The notes: generated by a model from the sequence alone, not told the origin. A DNA stretch of 64,000 nucleotides from Bifidobacterium pongonis (GCF_019331805.1 NZ_JAHBBE010000009.1:1-64000); one strand, 5' to 3'; counted from the stretch's first letter, positions 9,346 through 18,721 are shown. Made by a program: numbers and translations.

Positions 9346-10392
9346 ATGCCAGAGAACGCTGCACAGTCGGAATCTCGAGAGTTGCCGGCCCGTATCACCA
9401 TCCCTCCCGTACGCGGCGAAATGGTGCGCCTGCGTCCGGCGACCGTCGAGGATCTCGACGCGATGGATGCGATCGACGCATATCCGGGCGCTTCCGGAAT
9501 CACAGGCAAGGATCGCGTGGCGGAACGTGCCGCCGTGCACGCCTGGGTACGTCGTTCCGTGGCCTGGAGTCTCGGCGAGGCGCCGACCGAATCCGGTGTC
9601 GGCGACCCGGAGGCCCGCCGTACCATCGCATGGTCGGTCATCACGGAAAGCGATCACGACGGTGACGGGGAAACCGACGAAGCCGGCAACGGCAATGTGA
9701 TCGGCATGATCTTCCTCATCGACATCGACGGCTGGGCGCGATCCGCCCGCATTCAGGTGATTCTCGGCCAGGATTACCGTGGCCGCGGCTATTCCCGCGA
9801 CATCATGCCGCGCGTGATGACCTACGGTTTCGCCCCCGAACCGGCCGGTCTCGGCCTGCACCGCATTTGGGTGTCCGTGCCGGAACAGAACACGCGAGCC
9901 GTCTCCGTGTACCAGTCGCTCGGTTTCGTGCCGTCCGGTACGTCCCGCGACGCGCTGTGGAACGCCTCGCAGAACCGCTATCAGGATCTCATCGTCATGG
10001 ATACGCTTGTGGACGAGTACGATCCGATCCGTTCGCTCGACGCGTTCGGCATGCATGTGATCGAAGACAATCCGGGCGTGCAGGAGGCGTTGAGCGCCCG
10101 CGAGCATTCCATCGCCATCCAGCAGGGGCTGGGCGCGGTGCAGGATGATGCGGACGGTGAAGCCGAGAAGGCCCAAGACAAGCCGATCCGCGAGTCCAAC
10201 GATCGCGTGGCCGATGCGAAAGGCGATGCACGCGACGGCGACGAAACGGACGGCAAGGGCGGGGCTTCGCCCGACGCCATGTCCGATGGCGAGGAATCGA
10301 ACTGGCCTTACGCGCAAGGCAAGGGCAAGGCTGCGAAGGGCGCTTGGTGGCGTACGCTTGGCCGTGGTCGCAAGCGCGGCAACGACAAGTAA
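9346..10392 (+). CDS. GNAT-family N-acetyltransferase with a charged C-terminal tail
   Basis: 348 residues. Residues about 20-225 match RimJ/RimL-type acetyltransferases: RLRPATVEDL opening strand, a GMIFLIDID strand, the acetyl-CoA pyrophosphate-binding turn in GQDYRGRGYSRDIM (Q/R-x-x-G-x-G/A type), and HRIWVSVPEQNTRAVSVYQSLGF. The substrate is unknown; protein N-termini, antibiotics and small amines are all possible. From about residue 265 the chain is low-complexity (Asp/Glu/Gly/Lys) and ends in a strongly basic GRGRKRG segment, which may bind nucleic acid or ribosome. AAGGA lies 10 nt before the ATG. Followed after 146 nt by DUF2469. Confidence 0.8.
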   Translation: MPENAAQSESRELPARITIPPVRGEMVRLRPATVEDLDAMDAIDAYPGASGITGKDRVAERAAVHAWVRRSVAWSLGEAPTESGVGDPEARRTIAWSVITESDHDGDGETDEAGNGNVIGMIFLIDIDGWARSARIQVILGQDYRGRGYSRDIMPRVMTYGFAPEPAGLGLHRIWVSVPEQNTRAVSVYQSLGFVPSGTSRDALWNASQNRYQDLIVMDTLVDEYDPIRSLDAFGMHVIEDNPGVQEALSAREHSIAIQQGLGAVQDDADGEAEKAQDKPIRESNDRVADAKGDARDGDETDGKGGASPDAMSDGEESNWPYAQGKGKAAKGAWWRTLGRGRKRGNDK

Positions 10393-10538
10393 ACCGGCAG
10401 ATACCGGCGAGTACCGGCGGGCAGCCGGCGAAGCTCGGCAGACGAACGGGTACAGTGGTAATCCGGCCGGATGGCCGGACGGGTCGAAGGCCCGGCATGG
10501 CATGGGCCGGAAGGCCATGGAAGCATGAAGGCAAGGGA

Positions 10539-10853
10539 ATGAGCGCCGAAGATCTCGACAATTACGAAACCGACGCCGAACTGGCGTTGTACAAGGAATA
10601 CCGTGACGTCATCAAGCTGTTCACCTACGTGGTGGAGACCGAACGTCGCTTCTATCTGGCGAACAAGGTCGATTTCAACGTCCGTTCCGCCGGTCAGGAC
10701 GTCTATTTCGACGTGCAGCTGACGGATGCGTGGGTGTGGGACGTGTACCGCCCGAGCCGTTTCGTCAAGAACGTGCGCATCCTGACGTTCAAGGATGTGA
10801 ACGTCGAGGAAGTGCAGAAAACGGATATCGACATACCCGACGACATGGGCTGA
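10539..10853 (+). CDS. DUF2469-family protein
   Basis: 104 residues, the usual length of this small actinobacterial family of unknown function. It shows the conserved MSAEDLDNYETDAELALYKEYRD start, which fixes the ATG at 10539, and the YFDVQLTDAWVWD segment. Acidic N-terminus, no membrane segment or signal peptide, so cytoplasmic. In other actinobacteria the family commonly sits near rnhB or other housekeeping genes; here the upstream neighbour is the GNAT gene and the downstream one a FAD oxidoreductase. A TACAGT hexamer at about 10451 could be a promoter. Confidence 0.88.
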   Translation: MSAEDLDNYETDAELALYKEYRDVIKLFTYVVETERRFYLANKVDFNVRSAGQDVYFDVQLTDAWVWDVYRPSRFVKNVRILTFKDVNVEEVQKTDIDIPDDMG

Positions 10854-11023
10854 TTCCTCCCGTCCGCCGGTTTGGCGGGCGTGGCTTCTATAGTTGAAAC
10901 CCTAGGGAAGAGCACGCGGTTGCAGGCTCATATATGGGGAAAGGATGCCGATTCGGCTACAAACCGGCTTTTCCTCCTGCGGCTCTAGTAAAATGTGCGT
11001 GATTTGACGTAAGGAGAATGGAC

Positions 11024-12643
11024 GTGACCGACAAGCAGTCCGTAGTGATTATCGGCGGTGGCCCTGCTGGCCTGACCGCCGCCTGGGAGCTCATCAAGGA
11101 CGGCGGCGCTGACAAGTACGACGTCACCGTGCTGGAGGAGACCCACGAATTCGGCGGTATCTCGCGTACCGTGAAGCACAATGGCAACCGCATGGATATC
11201 GGTGGCCACCGCTTCTTCTCGAAGGACGACCGCATCATGGATTGGTGGAAGAACACCCTTCCGCTGCAGGGCGCTCCCTCGTATGACGATAAGAAGCTCG
11301 GCCGCGAGCACGATATGGAGCCGGGCGGCCCGGACCCCGAGGTCGAAGACAAGGTGATGCTCAAGCGCCACCGCGTCTCCCGCATCTACTGGAACAAGCA
11401 CTTCCTGGATTACCCGATCTCCCTGAGCGCGGGCACCCTGAAGGCCATGGGCTTCAAGCTGACCATGGTCGCAGGCTTCAGCTACCTGAAGTCCATGGTG
11501 CACAAGCTGCCGGAAGACAATCTGGAGAACTTCTACATCAACCGTTTCGGCCGCAAGCTGTATTCGATGTTCTTCGAAGGCTACACCGAGAAGCTGTGGG
11601 GCCGTCATCCGTCCGAGATTTCGGCGGATTGGGGCGCGCAGCGCGTCAAGGGTCTGAGCATCATGGGCGTGCTGAAGAACGCCTTCCAGAAGCTGCTGCC
11701 GAAGAAGCGCGACAACTCCGAGGTCGAAACCTCCCTGATCGAGGAATTCTGGTACCCCAAGTACGGCCCCGGCCAGCTGTGGGAGACCGTGGAATCCAAC
11801 TGCGCCAACGCCGGTGTGAAGGTCGTCACCGACGCCAAGGTCATCGAAGTGCGTCAGAACGAGGGGCATATCGCCTCCGTGGTGACCGAGGCCGCCGACG
11901 GCACCCGCACCGAGTGGAACGCCGACACGTTCATCTCCTCCATGCCGGTCAAGGACCTGGTCGAGGCCATCGACGCCGCGGGTGAGGACGAACAGGCCGT
12001 CGTCACCGGTTCCAAGATCGCCCCCGCAGCCGTCACCGAAGTGGCCGAAGGCCTGCCGTACCGCGACTTCGTCACCGTCGGCCTGCTGGTCAACCGTCTG
12101 AAGCTCGAGAACACCACCGACATCCCCACGCTCGGCAACCCGCCGATCGTGCCGGATTGCTGGATCTACGTGCAGGATCCGGGCTACAAGGTCGGCCGCA
12201 TCCAGGTGTTCAACAACTGGAGCCCGTACCTGGTCAAGGACGTCGACAACACCGTGTGGATCGGTTTGGAATACTTCTGCGAGGAGGGTGACACCTTCTG
12301 GAACATGAGCGAGGAGGATGCGGTGAAGTTCGCCGTCTCCGAGCTGATGCGCATGGGCGTCATCGAGAACCCCGAGGATGTGATCGACTCCCACCGCGAA
12401 CGCGTCAAGAAGGCGTACCCCGCCTACTTCGACACCTACGATCGCATCGACGAGGTCATCGATTACCTTGACGGTTTCGGCAACCTGTACTGCGTGGGCC
12501 GCAACGGCCAGCACCGTTACAACAACATGGACCACTCCATGGCCACCGCCATCGAGGCCGTCGGCAACATCAAGTCCGGCAAGGAGACCAAGGAGAACGT
12601 CTGGTCCGTGAACACCGACAAGTCCTACCACGAGGAGAAGTAG
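11024..12643 (+). CDS. FAD-dependent oxidoreductase, protoporphyrinogen-oxidase/UDP-galactopyranose-mutase-like
   Basis: About 539 residues. The N-terminus has a Rossmann FAD-binding motif (GGGPAGL) and an acidic LEE end of the second strand, followed by GGISRTVKHNGNRMDIGGHRFFSKD, the hallmark of a family of amine-oxidase-fold flavoproteins often found with polysaccharide genes. The middle is substrate-binding, and the C-terminus carries a GRNGQHRYNNMDHSMATA FAD segment. The exact substrate is unknown; UDP-sugar isomerisation is one possibility. AAGGAG at 11011-11016 is 7 nt from GTG 11024 but only 1 nt from ATG 11018, so I take GTG. Monocistronic, followed by repeats and a perfect hairpin. 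Confidence 0.8.
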   Translation: MTDKQSVVIIGGGPAGLTAAWELIKDGGADKYDVTVLEETHEFGGISRTVKHNGNRMDIGGHRFFSKDDRIMDWWKNTLPLQGAPSYDDKKLGREHDMEPGGPDPEVEDKVMLKRHRVSRIYWNKHFLDYPISLSAGTLKAMGFKLTMVAGFSYLKSMVHKLPEDNLENFYINRFGRKLYSMFFEGYTEKLWGRHPSEISADWGAQRVKGLSIMGVLKNAFQKLLPKKRDNSEVETSLIEEFWYPKYGPGQLWETVESNCANAGVKVVTDAKVIEVRQNEGHIASVVTEAADGTRTEWNADTFISSMPVKDLVEAIDAAGEDEQAVVTGSKIAPAAVTEVAEGLPYRDFVTVGLLVNRLKLENTTDIPTLGNPPIVPDCWIYVQDPGYKVGRIQVFNNWSPYLVKDVDNTVWIGLEYFCEEGDTFWNMSEEDAVKFAVSELMRMGVIENPEDVIDSHRERVKKAYPAYFDTYDRIDEVIDYLDGFGNLYCVGRNGQHRYNNMDHSMATAIEAVGNIKSGKETKENVWSVNTDKSYHEEK

Positions 12644-12688
12644 TCGGTCGGATCGATCGGCTGGCGGCAACGTCGGTACGGCATCGGC

Positions 12689-12784
12689 ATGAACGCCGAT
12701 TCGAACGTCGATATGAACGTCGATATGAACGTCGATATGAACGTCGATATGAACGTCGATATGAACGTCGATATGAACGTCGAT
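12689..12784. repeat. 12-bp tandem repeat (ATGAACGTCGAT), eight units
   Basis: Six identical 12-mers run from 12713 to 12784 and two variant units precede them (12689-12712). The array ends exactly where the left arm of the terminator hairpin begins (shared bases 12783-12784). Identity of six copies suggests recent slippage, so copy number probably varies between strains. In one frame it reads as repeating Met-Asn-Val-Asp, but no ribosome-binding site supports translation. Confidence 0.9.
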
Positions 12785-12825
12785 ATGAAAACGCGCGTCG
12801 AGTATTTCGGCGCGCGTTTTCATAT
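12783..12825 (+). terminator. Perfect 15-bp stem-loop after the FAD oxidoreductase
   Basis: ATATGAAAACGCGCG (12783-12797) is exactly complementary to 12811-12825 around a 13-nt loop. The right arm contains CGCGCGTTTT, giving an intrinsic-terminator profile. The rest of the 12644-13097 gap holds the tandem repeat and the rho promoter and leader. Confidence 0.75.
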
Positions 12826-12953
12826 GATTCGCGCCGTAGCGATCGTATGGTCATCGCGCCGGTCGCGCACCCGTATACGGCAGGTCGGATGGGCGGCTTG
12901 ATCGGCTTCATGCAAGGGATTTGCGCGGCCTGAAGCCATGATTCGGGCGCGTG

Positions 12954-12982
12954 TTGCGTTGTCCGGGGCGGCGTTGTACAGT
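12954..12982 (+). promoter_or_regulatory. Promoter of rho, with a leader of about 110 nt
   Basis: TTGCGT (12954-12959) and TACAGT (12977-12982) are 17 bp apart. Transcription would start near 12989, leaving a leader of about 110 nt before the GTG, long enough for the autogenous attenuation known for rho in other bacteria. Confidence 0.55.
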
Positions 12983-13097
12983 AAAGCAAGTTCACGTGCA
13001 TGGGTTGCCGTGGATTCTTACCGCGGCGCGTAGCCGCATTCACTCTTCAGATCGTCAAGGCCCAGTGTTTGGCGAATGCTGTGGAAAGGTATATAAC

Positions 13098-15131
13098 GTG
13101 GCCAATAGCCAAGATCTTGAAAGCATGAAATTGCCGGAGCTCAAGGAGCTTGCCAAGCAGATGGGATTGCGCGGCACCTCCACCATGCGCAAGCCGGAGT
13201 TGCTTGCCACGCTTCAGGCCGCCCGCTCCGGTGGCGAAGCGCCCGCCGGCGTGACCGTGAAGTCGCCGAAGCCGAAGACCGGTGCCACGAAGGAAGCCGC
13301 AGCGAAGACCGCCGAATCGAAGAAGACCGCCGAGGCGAAGGCCGCCAAGCCTGCGGAAACCGCAGCTGAAGCCAAGGGCGAAACCAAGCCCGAGATCAAG
13401 GCCGAGCCTAAGGAAAAGACCGAAACGTCCAAGATCGTCAGGCGTGCGCGTACCGCGGGCAAGGTTGCGGACAAGGACGTCAAGGATGCGGCCAAGGAGG
13501 CCGTGGATCTGCTGTCCACGCTGGATCTTGACCTCGCGAAGGATGACGATCGCCGTGAGCGTAAGTCCCGCCGCCGCGTCACCGAAGAGTTCGACGACGA
13601 AGTGATCATCGGCAACGTGCGCCGTCGCCGTCACCGCAAGGATCAGGATACGCCGAGCGAGGAAACCGCACGCGATCTCGACGACATTCTCGCCTCCCTG
13701 CCGTCCAAGCAGGAATCCCGCGGCGAGGACGATTCGCGTCGAACCCGCGAGGATCGTGCCGATCGTGGCGATCGCACCGACCGCCGTGGTCGCCGTCTGC
13801 GTGGTCGCAACCGTGATTTCGAGGATCGCGATGACCGCCGTGACCGTGGCAACGACCGTAACGATCGCGATGAGCGTGCGGATCGCGACAACCGCGAATC
13901 CGTCCGCAACGATCGTGCCGATCGCAATGATCGCAACGACCGCAACAACGACCGCGCCGAGCGCAATGAGCAGCAGACCGATCTCGTGCCGGTGGCCGGC
14001 ATCGTCGACGTGCTGGAATCCTACGCGTTCGTGCGCACCTCCGGCTACCTGCCCGGCCCGAACGACGTGTATGTTTCGATGGGTCAGGTCAAGAAGTACG
14101 GTCTGCGCAAGGGCGACGCCGTGCATGGCGCGATCCGCGCACCCCGCGAGGGCGAACGTCGCAACCAGCGTCAGAAGTTCGTGCCGCTGCAGTCCATCGA
14201 TTCCATCAACGGCATGAGCGTCGAGGAATCCATGGGCCGCCCGCAGTTCAACAAGCTCACCCCGCTGTACCCGCAGGAGCGCCTCAAGCAGGAAACCACG
14301 CCGAACAAGCTCACCGGCCGCATCATGGACATCGTGTCGCCGATCGGCAAGGGCCAGCGTGGCCTGATCGTGTCCCCGCCGAAGGCCGGCAAGACGATCA
14401 CCCTGCAGAACATCGCCAACGCCATCACCACCAACAACCCCGAAGTGCACCTCATGGTCGTGCTGGTGGACGAACGCCCCGAGGAAGTCACCGACATGGA
14501 GCGTACCGTGCAGGGCGAGGTCATCTCCTCGACCTTCGATCGCCCGGCCTCCGACCACACCATCGTGGCCGAACTGGCCATCGAACGCGCCAAGCGCTTG
14601 GTGGAGCTCGGCCAGGACGTGGTCGTGCTGCTCGACTCCATGACCCGTCTCGCCCGCGCCTACAACATCGCGGCCCCGGCTTCCGGGCGCATCCTGTCCG
14701 GCGGTGTGGACGCGCAGGCGCTGTACCCGCCGAAGAAGTTCTTCGGCGCGGCCCGCAACATCGAAAACGGCGGCTCCCTGACCATCATCTCCTCCGCGCT
14801 GGTGGAGACCGGTTCCAAGATGGACGAGGTGATCTTCGAGGAGTTCAAGGGCACCGGCAACATGGAACTGCGTCTGAGCCGCGAACTGGCCGAAAAGCGC
14901 ATGTTCCCCGCCATCGACGTGAACGCCTCCGGCACCCGCCGCGAGGAGCTCATCACCGATCCGCAGGAACTGCCGATCATCTACCGTCTGCGTCGCCTCT
15001 TCGGCGGCATGGAGGCCGAGCAGGCCTACCAGACCTTGGTGCCGCGTCTGAAGAAGACCGCGTCCAACCGCGATTTCCTGGCGGCCATCGTGCAGCAGGC
15101 CAACGCGAGCAACGCCACCAACGGCAACTGA
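13098..15131 (+). CDS. rho: Transcription termination factor Rho
   Basis: 677 residues. Order: Rho N-terminal helical domain (about 1-45, MKLPELKELAKQMGLRG), a Lys/Ala/Glu-rich spacer, an Arg/Asp/Asn-rich stretch of repeated RDDR/NDRNDR units to about residue 295, the cold-shock-like RNA-binding domain (VAGIVDVLESYAFVRTSGYLPG), and the hexameric ATPase with Walker A PPKAGKT, Walker B VVVLLDSMTR and the Q/R-loop region. The large charged insertion between N-domain and RNA-binding domain is typical of actinobacterial Rho and widens RNA binding. The start is GTG 13098 because GGAAAGG (13083-13089) lies 8 nt upstream and the Rho N-domain begins directly after it. Confidence 0.96.
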   Translation: MANSQDLESMKLPELKELAKQMGLRGTSTMRKPELLATLQAARSGGEAPAGVTVKSPKPKTGATKEAAAKTAESKKTAEAKAAKPAETAAEAKGETKPEIKAEPKEKTETSKIVRRARTAGKVADKDVKDAAKEAVDLLSTLDLDLAKDDDRRERKSRRRVTEEFDDEVIIGNVRRRRHRKDQDTPSEETARDLDDILASLPSKQESRGEDDSRRTREDRADRGDRTDRRGRRLRGRNRDFEDRDDRRDRGNDRNDRDERADRDNRESVRNDRADRNDRNDRNNDRAERNEQQTDLVPVAGIVDVLESYAFVRTSGYLPGPNDVYVSMGQVKKYGLRKGDAVHGAIRAPREGERRNQRQKFVPLQSIDSINGMSVEESMGRPQFNKLTPLYPQERLKQETTPNKLTGRIMDIVSPIGKGQRGLIVSPPKAGKTITLQNIANAITTNNPEVHLMVVLVDERPEEVTDMERTVQGEVISSTFDRPASDHTIVAELAIERAKRLVELGQDVVVLLDSMTRLARAYNIAAPASGRILSGGVDAQALYPPKKFFGAARNIENGGSLTIISSALVETGSKMDEVIFEEFKGTGNMELRLSRELAEKRMFPAIDVNASGTRREELITDPQELPIIYRLRRLFGGMEAEQAYQTLVPRLKKTASNRDFLAAIVQQANASNATNGN

Positions 15132-15205
15132 TCGCACGGCTGAACTGCTGACCGAACAGCTTGACTGAACGGTGAGACCTTCAGGTTCCACAGGTGGATC
15201 GTAAC

Positions 15206-15238
15206 GGCGGGTTCCGGCATATGCCGGGCCCGCCTTTT
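15206..15238 (+). terminator. Intrinsic terminator after rho
   Basis: GGCGGG pairs with CCCGCC (15229-15234), enclosing a second stem CCGGCAT/ATGCCGG, followed by TTTT at 15235-15238. Confidence 0.85.
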
Positions 15239-15325
15239 GCGTATCGGCACCCGTTCCGGCGGTTTCCGCGCGTGCGCCCGGTACATCCGGTGCGATCGGA
15301 AACCTTGCGTGGCCATTCGGTGGGG

Positions 15326-15331
15326 TAGGCT
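15326..15331 (+). promoter_or_regulatory. -10 hexamer TAGGCT, leaderless start
   Basis: TAGGCT ends 7 nt before ATG 15339 with no Shine-Dalgarno sequence between. Confidence 0.5.
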
Positions 15332-15338
15332 TGCACGT

Positions 15339-15731
15339 ATGAGTGATTCCGAACATAGCGACTGGCAGAAGACCACCATCGATTCGGCACAGGCCGAGCA
15401 ACACCCGGAAACGGCCCGTGCGGTGGCGAAGATCAAGGAGTTGCGCCAATCCATCGACAATATCGATTCCGCGATCGTCTCGCTGCTTGCGGAACGCTTC
15501 AAGGCCACCTCGCAGGTCGGCGTGCTGAAGGCGAACGCCGGATTCGCCCCGGAAGACACCAAGCGTGAGGATTATCAGATCGAACGTCTGCACCGCATCG
15601 CCGTCGATGCGGGATTGGATCCGCAGATCGCGGAAATGTACCGCGAGTTCGTGGTCACGGAGGCCAAAAAGCGCCATCAGCGCATCGCCGACGCCGGGGG
15701 AGACCCGGGCGTGCTCGACGTGTTCGCGTGA
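15339..15731 (+). CDS. Chorismate mutase (AroQ type)
   Basis: 130 residues. The AroQ helical domain spans about residues 35-120: ELRQSIDNIDSAIVSLLAERFKATSQVG (active-site Arg and Lys positions in the first long helix), then KREDYQIERL and the last helix AEMYREFVVTEAKKRHQ. It converts chorismate to prephenate for phenylalanine and tyrosine synthesis. About 35 polar residues precede the domain. No signal peptide, so it is the cytoplasmic form. Start decided by the -10 element 7 nt upstream. Transcribed toward valS and separated from it by a 20-bp perfect hairpin. Confidence 0.9.
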   Translation: MSDSEHSDWQKTTIDSAQAEQHPETARAVAKIKELRQSIDNIDSAIVSLLAERFKATSQVGVLKANAGFAPEDTKREDYQIERLHRIAVDAGLDPQIAEMYREFVVTEAKKRHQRIADAGGDPGVLDVFA

Positions 15732-15767
15732 CCGTCAGGCCGCCATACAGCGCGTTTTTGAAGCGAT

Positions 15768-15811
15768 ATGTTGAGGCCCTTCGTTCCGTCTGGAACGAAG
15801 GGCCTCAACAT
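15768..15811. terminator. Perfect 20-bp hairpin between convergent genes
   Basis: 15768-15787 is exactly complementary to 15792-15811 around the loop GTCT. It lies between chorismate mutase (+) and valS (-) and can stop transcription from both sides; T-runs are weak. Confidence 0.8.
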
Positions 15812-15870
15812 TACGCTTAACCTCTAAGCAGCTGTGCTGCGAAGGCCGCCGGCCACGCAGCGCAGGCTAC

Positions 15871-18654
15871 CTACTTATTCTTAGGCTTTTTGGCCGGCGG
15901 CTCGCCGAGTTCGGATTCCTCGACGATGACTTCGGCTGCGGCCTCGGTCTCCGTCTTGGCCTTGTTCAGGGCGTCCTTAGCGGCGTCGGCGGTGGCCTTC
16001 GCGGCCTTCACCGCGGCGACGGCACCGGCGAAGCTGATCTTGCCGACCACGCGTCCGGCTTCGGCGATATCGCCCAGCGCGTTCTGGATGGAGTCGCGCA
16101 CATCGTCGGCCACACCCAGGGTCACGGAGAGGATCGGGGTCTTCATGGAGACCTTCGCCTTGGACTTGATGCCACGCAGCGCGGCCAGAGCCTCACCGGC
16201 ATGGTTCAGCAGTTCCGGCGCGACCTTGAACGCGGCGGCCTCGTACACGTCCGGGGTCGGCCATGCGGCGCGGTGCACGGAGCCTTCGCCGGCATGCATC
16301 CAGCTCCACACCTCTTCGGTGGCGTACGGCAGGAACGGCGCCAGCAGGCGGGCGAAGGCGTCGAGGCCCAGGCCCAGAGCCGTGCGTGCGGACTTGACCG
16401 CGGCCTCGCTCGGCACGTTGCCGGTGGAATCGGCGGTGCCGTAGGCGCGGTTCTTCACCAGCTCGATGTAGTCATCGCAGAACTGCCAGAAGTAGTTCTC
16501 GATGGCTTCCAGCGCCTTGGAATGCTCGTAGGATTCCAGAGCCGTGGTGGCTTCGCGTACCACCAGAGCCATCTTCGCCATTGCGGCGCGATCCAGCGGC
16601 TCGGTCACGTCGGCCGGGTTCCAGGTCGCGGTCGCGGCTTCGGCCACATGATGGTTCTCATCCTCGCGTCCGATCGCCAGCGCGAACTTGGTGGCGTTGA
16701 GCAGCTTGATGGCGAGTCGACGGCCGATCTTCATCTGGCCTTCGTCGTAGGTGGCGTCCAGGCCGAGGCGCGCGGCCGCGGCCCAGTAGCGCACGGCGTC
16801 GGCGCCGAACTGCTTGATCGGCTTGTCGGGCACCACGACGTTGCCCTTGGACTTCGACATCTTCTTGTGGTCCGGGTCGAGGATCCAGCCGGACAGGGTC
16901 GCGTTGGCCCACGGCAGGCACTTGTTTTCAAGATGCGCGCGGTCCACGGTGGAGAACAGCCAAGTGCGGATGATGTCCTGACCCTGCGGGCGCAGATCCA
17001 TCGGGAAGGTGGCGTTGAAGATCGCCTGGTTCTCTTCGCCCGGCTCCTCCCAACGGGTCACGATCTGCGGGGTGAGGGAGGAGGTGGCCCAGGTGTCCAT
17101 GATGTCGGGCTCGGCGGTGAAGCCGCCGGGCACGTCACGCTGGTCCTCGGTGTAGCCTTCCGGCACATCGTCGGTCGGATCGATCGGCAGAATGTCTTCG
17201 CTCGGGGTGATCGGGTGATCGTAATCCGGGGTGCCGTCTTCCTTCACCGGGTACCACAGCGGGAACGGGACGCCGAAGAAGCGCTGGCGGGAGATCAGCC
17301 AGTCGCCGTTCAGGCCGTGCACCCAGTTCTCGTAGCGCACGCGCATGAAATCGGGGTGGAAGTTGAGTTCCTTGCCGCGTTCGATGAGTTCGGCGTTCAG
17401 CTTCTCGTCGGTGCCGCCGTTCTTCAGGTACCACTGGCGGGAGGTGACGATTTCCAGCGGCTTGTCGCCCTTCTCGTAGAAGTTCGTCATACGCTTGGTC
17501 GGCGTCGGTTCGCCGTCCAGGTCGCCGGATTCGCGCAGGTGGTCGACGATGATCTTGCGGGCGGAGAAGGTGGTCTTGCCTTCCGTCTCTTCGAAGATCT
17601 TGCGGCCTTCCTCGTCTTCGATCCAGTCCGGCACGTCCATGACGATGCGTCCGTTGCGCTGGATGATGGAACGCAGCGGCAGCTTCAGGTCACGCCACCA
17701 TTCGACGTCGGTGACGTCGCCGAACGTACAGCACATGGCGATGCCCGCGCCCTTGTCCATTTCCGCGGCCTTGTGGGCGAGGATCGGAACCTTGACGTGG
17801 AACAGCGGCGAGTACACGTACTGGCCGAAGTACTGCTTGTAACGCTCGTCGTCCGGGTGCGCGATCAGTGCGCCGCAGGCGGCCAGCAGTTCGGGGCGGG
17901 TGGTTTCGATGTAGATCGGGGTGCCGTCTTCGAAGCGGAAGGCGACCTTGTGGTAGAAGCCGGGGTATTCGCGGGATTCCAGCTCGGCCTGGGCCACTGC
18001 GGTCTGGAAGGTCACGTCCCACAGGCCGGGGGCGTCCTTCTGGTAGGCCTCGCCGCGGGCCAGATTGCGCAGGAACGCCTTCTGCGCCACGCGCTGCGGG
18101 TGCTTGCCGATGGTGTGATAGGTCTGGGACCAGTCGATGGACAGGCCCAGGGAGCGCCACAGGGCTTCGAACTGCTTTTCGTCCTGGGCGGTGAGCTTTT
18201 CGCACAGCTCGATGAAGTTCTTACGGGAGATCGGCACCTGGTCCTTGGCGTCGATCTTCTTGCCGTCGGTGCCTTCGAACGGCGGCTTGAAATCGGGGTC
18301 GTACTTCAGGGACGTGTCCACGCGCACGCCGTAGTAGTTCTGCACGCGGCGTTCGGTCGGCAGACCGTTGTCATCCCAGCCCATCGGGTAGAACACGTCG
18401 TAGCCCTGCATGCGCTTGAAACGCGCGATGACGTCGGTATGCGTGTAGGAGAACACGTGACCGACGTGCAGGTGGCCCGAAACGGTGGGCGGCGGGGTGT
18501 CGATGGAGTATACGGCCTTGCGGTCGCTGGTGTTGTTGAACTTGTAGGTGCCGTTGTCGTCCCAGACGGCACGCCACTTGTCTTCCAGACCGTCCACGCC
18601 GACCTTGTCGGGCAGCGGGGTCAGATTTGCGTCGATGGATTTGGCTTCAGTCAT
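15871..18654 (-). CDS. valS: Valyl-tRNA synthetase
   Basis: 927 residues. Class I synthetase: the HIGH motif appears as HVGH at residues 63-66, and the KMSKS loop as KKMSKSKGN. Between them lies the CP1 editing domain that hydrolyses Thr-tRNA(Val), with TTRPELL and the DVTDVEWW region. An anticodon-binding helical domain follows, and the C-terminus has an Ala/Lys/Glu-rich coiled coil ending in PPAKKPKNK. It charges tRNA(Val). The start is ATG 18654 because TAAACT ends exactly 7 nt upstream; a further ATG ten codons upstream would lie before the predicted transcription start. Confidence 0.97.
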   Translation of the reverse strand: MTEAKSIDANLTPLPDKVGVDGLEDKWRAVWDDNGTYKFNNTSDRKAVYSIDTPPPTVSGHLHVGHVFSYTHTDVIARFKRMQGYDVFYPMGWDDNGLPTERRVQNYYGVRVDTSLKYDPDFKPPFEGTDGKKIDAKDQVPISRKNFIELCEKLTAQDEKQFEALWRSLGLSIDWSQTYHTIGKHPQRVAQKAFLRNLARGEAYQKDAPGLWDVTFQTAVAQAELESREYPGFYHKVAFRFEDGTPIYIETTRPELLAACGALIAHPDDERYKQYFGQYVYSPLFHVKVPILAHKAAEMDKGAGIAMCCTFGDVTDVEWWRDLKLPLRSIIQRNGRIVMDVPDWIEDEEGRKIFEETEGKTTFSARKIIVDHLRESGDLDGEPTPTKRMTNFYEKGDKPLEIVTSRQWYLKNGGTDEKLNAELIERGKELNFHPDFMRVRYENWVHGLNGDWLISRQRFFGVPFPLWYPVKEDGTPDYDHPITPSEDILPIDPTDDVPEGYTEDQRDVPGGFTAEPDIMDTWATSSLTPQIVTRWEEPGEENQAIFNATFPMDLRPQGQDIIRTWLFSTVDRAHLENKCLPWANATLSGWILDPDHKKMSKSKGNVVVPDKPIKQFGADAVRYWAAAARLGLDATYDEGQMKIGRRLAIKLLNATKFALAIGREDENHHVAEAATATWNPADVTEPLDRAAMAKMALVVREATTALESYEHSKALEAIENYFWQFCDDYIELVKNRAYGTADSTGNVPSEAAVKSARTALGLGLDAFARLLAPFLPYATEEVWSWMHAGEGSVHRAAWPTPDVYEAAAFKVAPELLNHAGEALAALRGIKSKAKVSMKTPILSVTLGVADDVRDSIQNALGDIAEAGRVVGKISFAGAVAAVKAAKATADAAKDALNKAKTETEAAAEVIVEESELGEPPAKKPKNK

Positions 18655-18661
18655 ACGCGCC

Positions 18662-18667
18662 AGTTTA
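18662..18667 (-). promoter_or_regulatory. -10 hexamer TAAACT of valS, leaderless start
   Basis: On the minus strand TAAACT ends 7 nt before ATG 18654. No T-box-like leader fits in this arrangement. Confidence 0.5.
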
Positions 18668-18721
18668 AGGCTTTTGCATGACAAGAAAGCGCCATTTTCC
18701 GCCCTAGCGGGACGGGAACGG

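Noticed and set aside
12689..12784. CRISPR array
   Set aside because: Units are contiguous and identical with no spacers, and no cas genes lie near; it is a simple tandem repeat.
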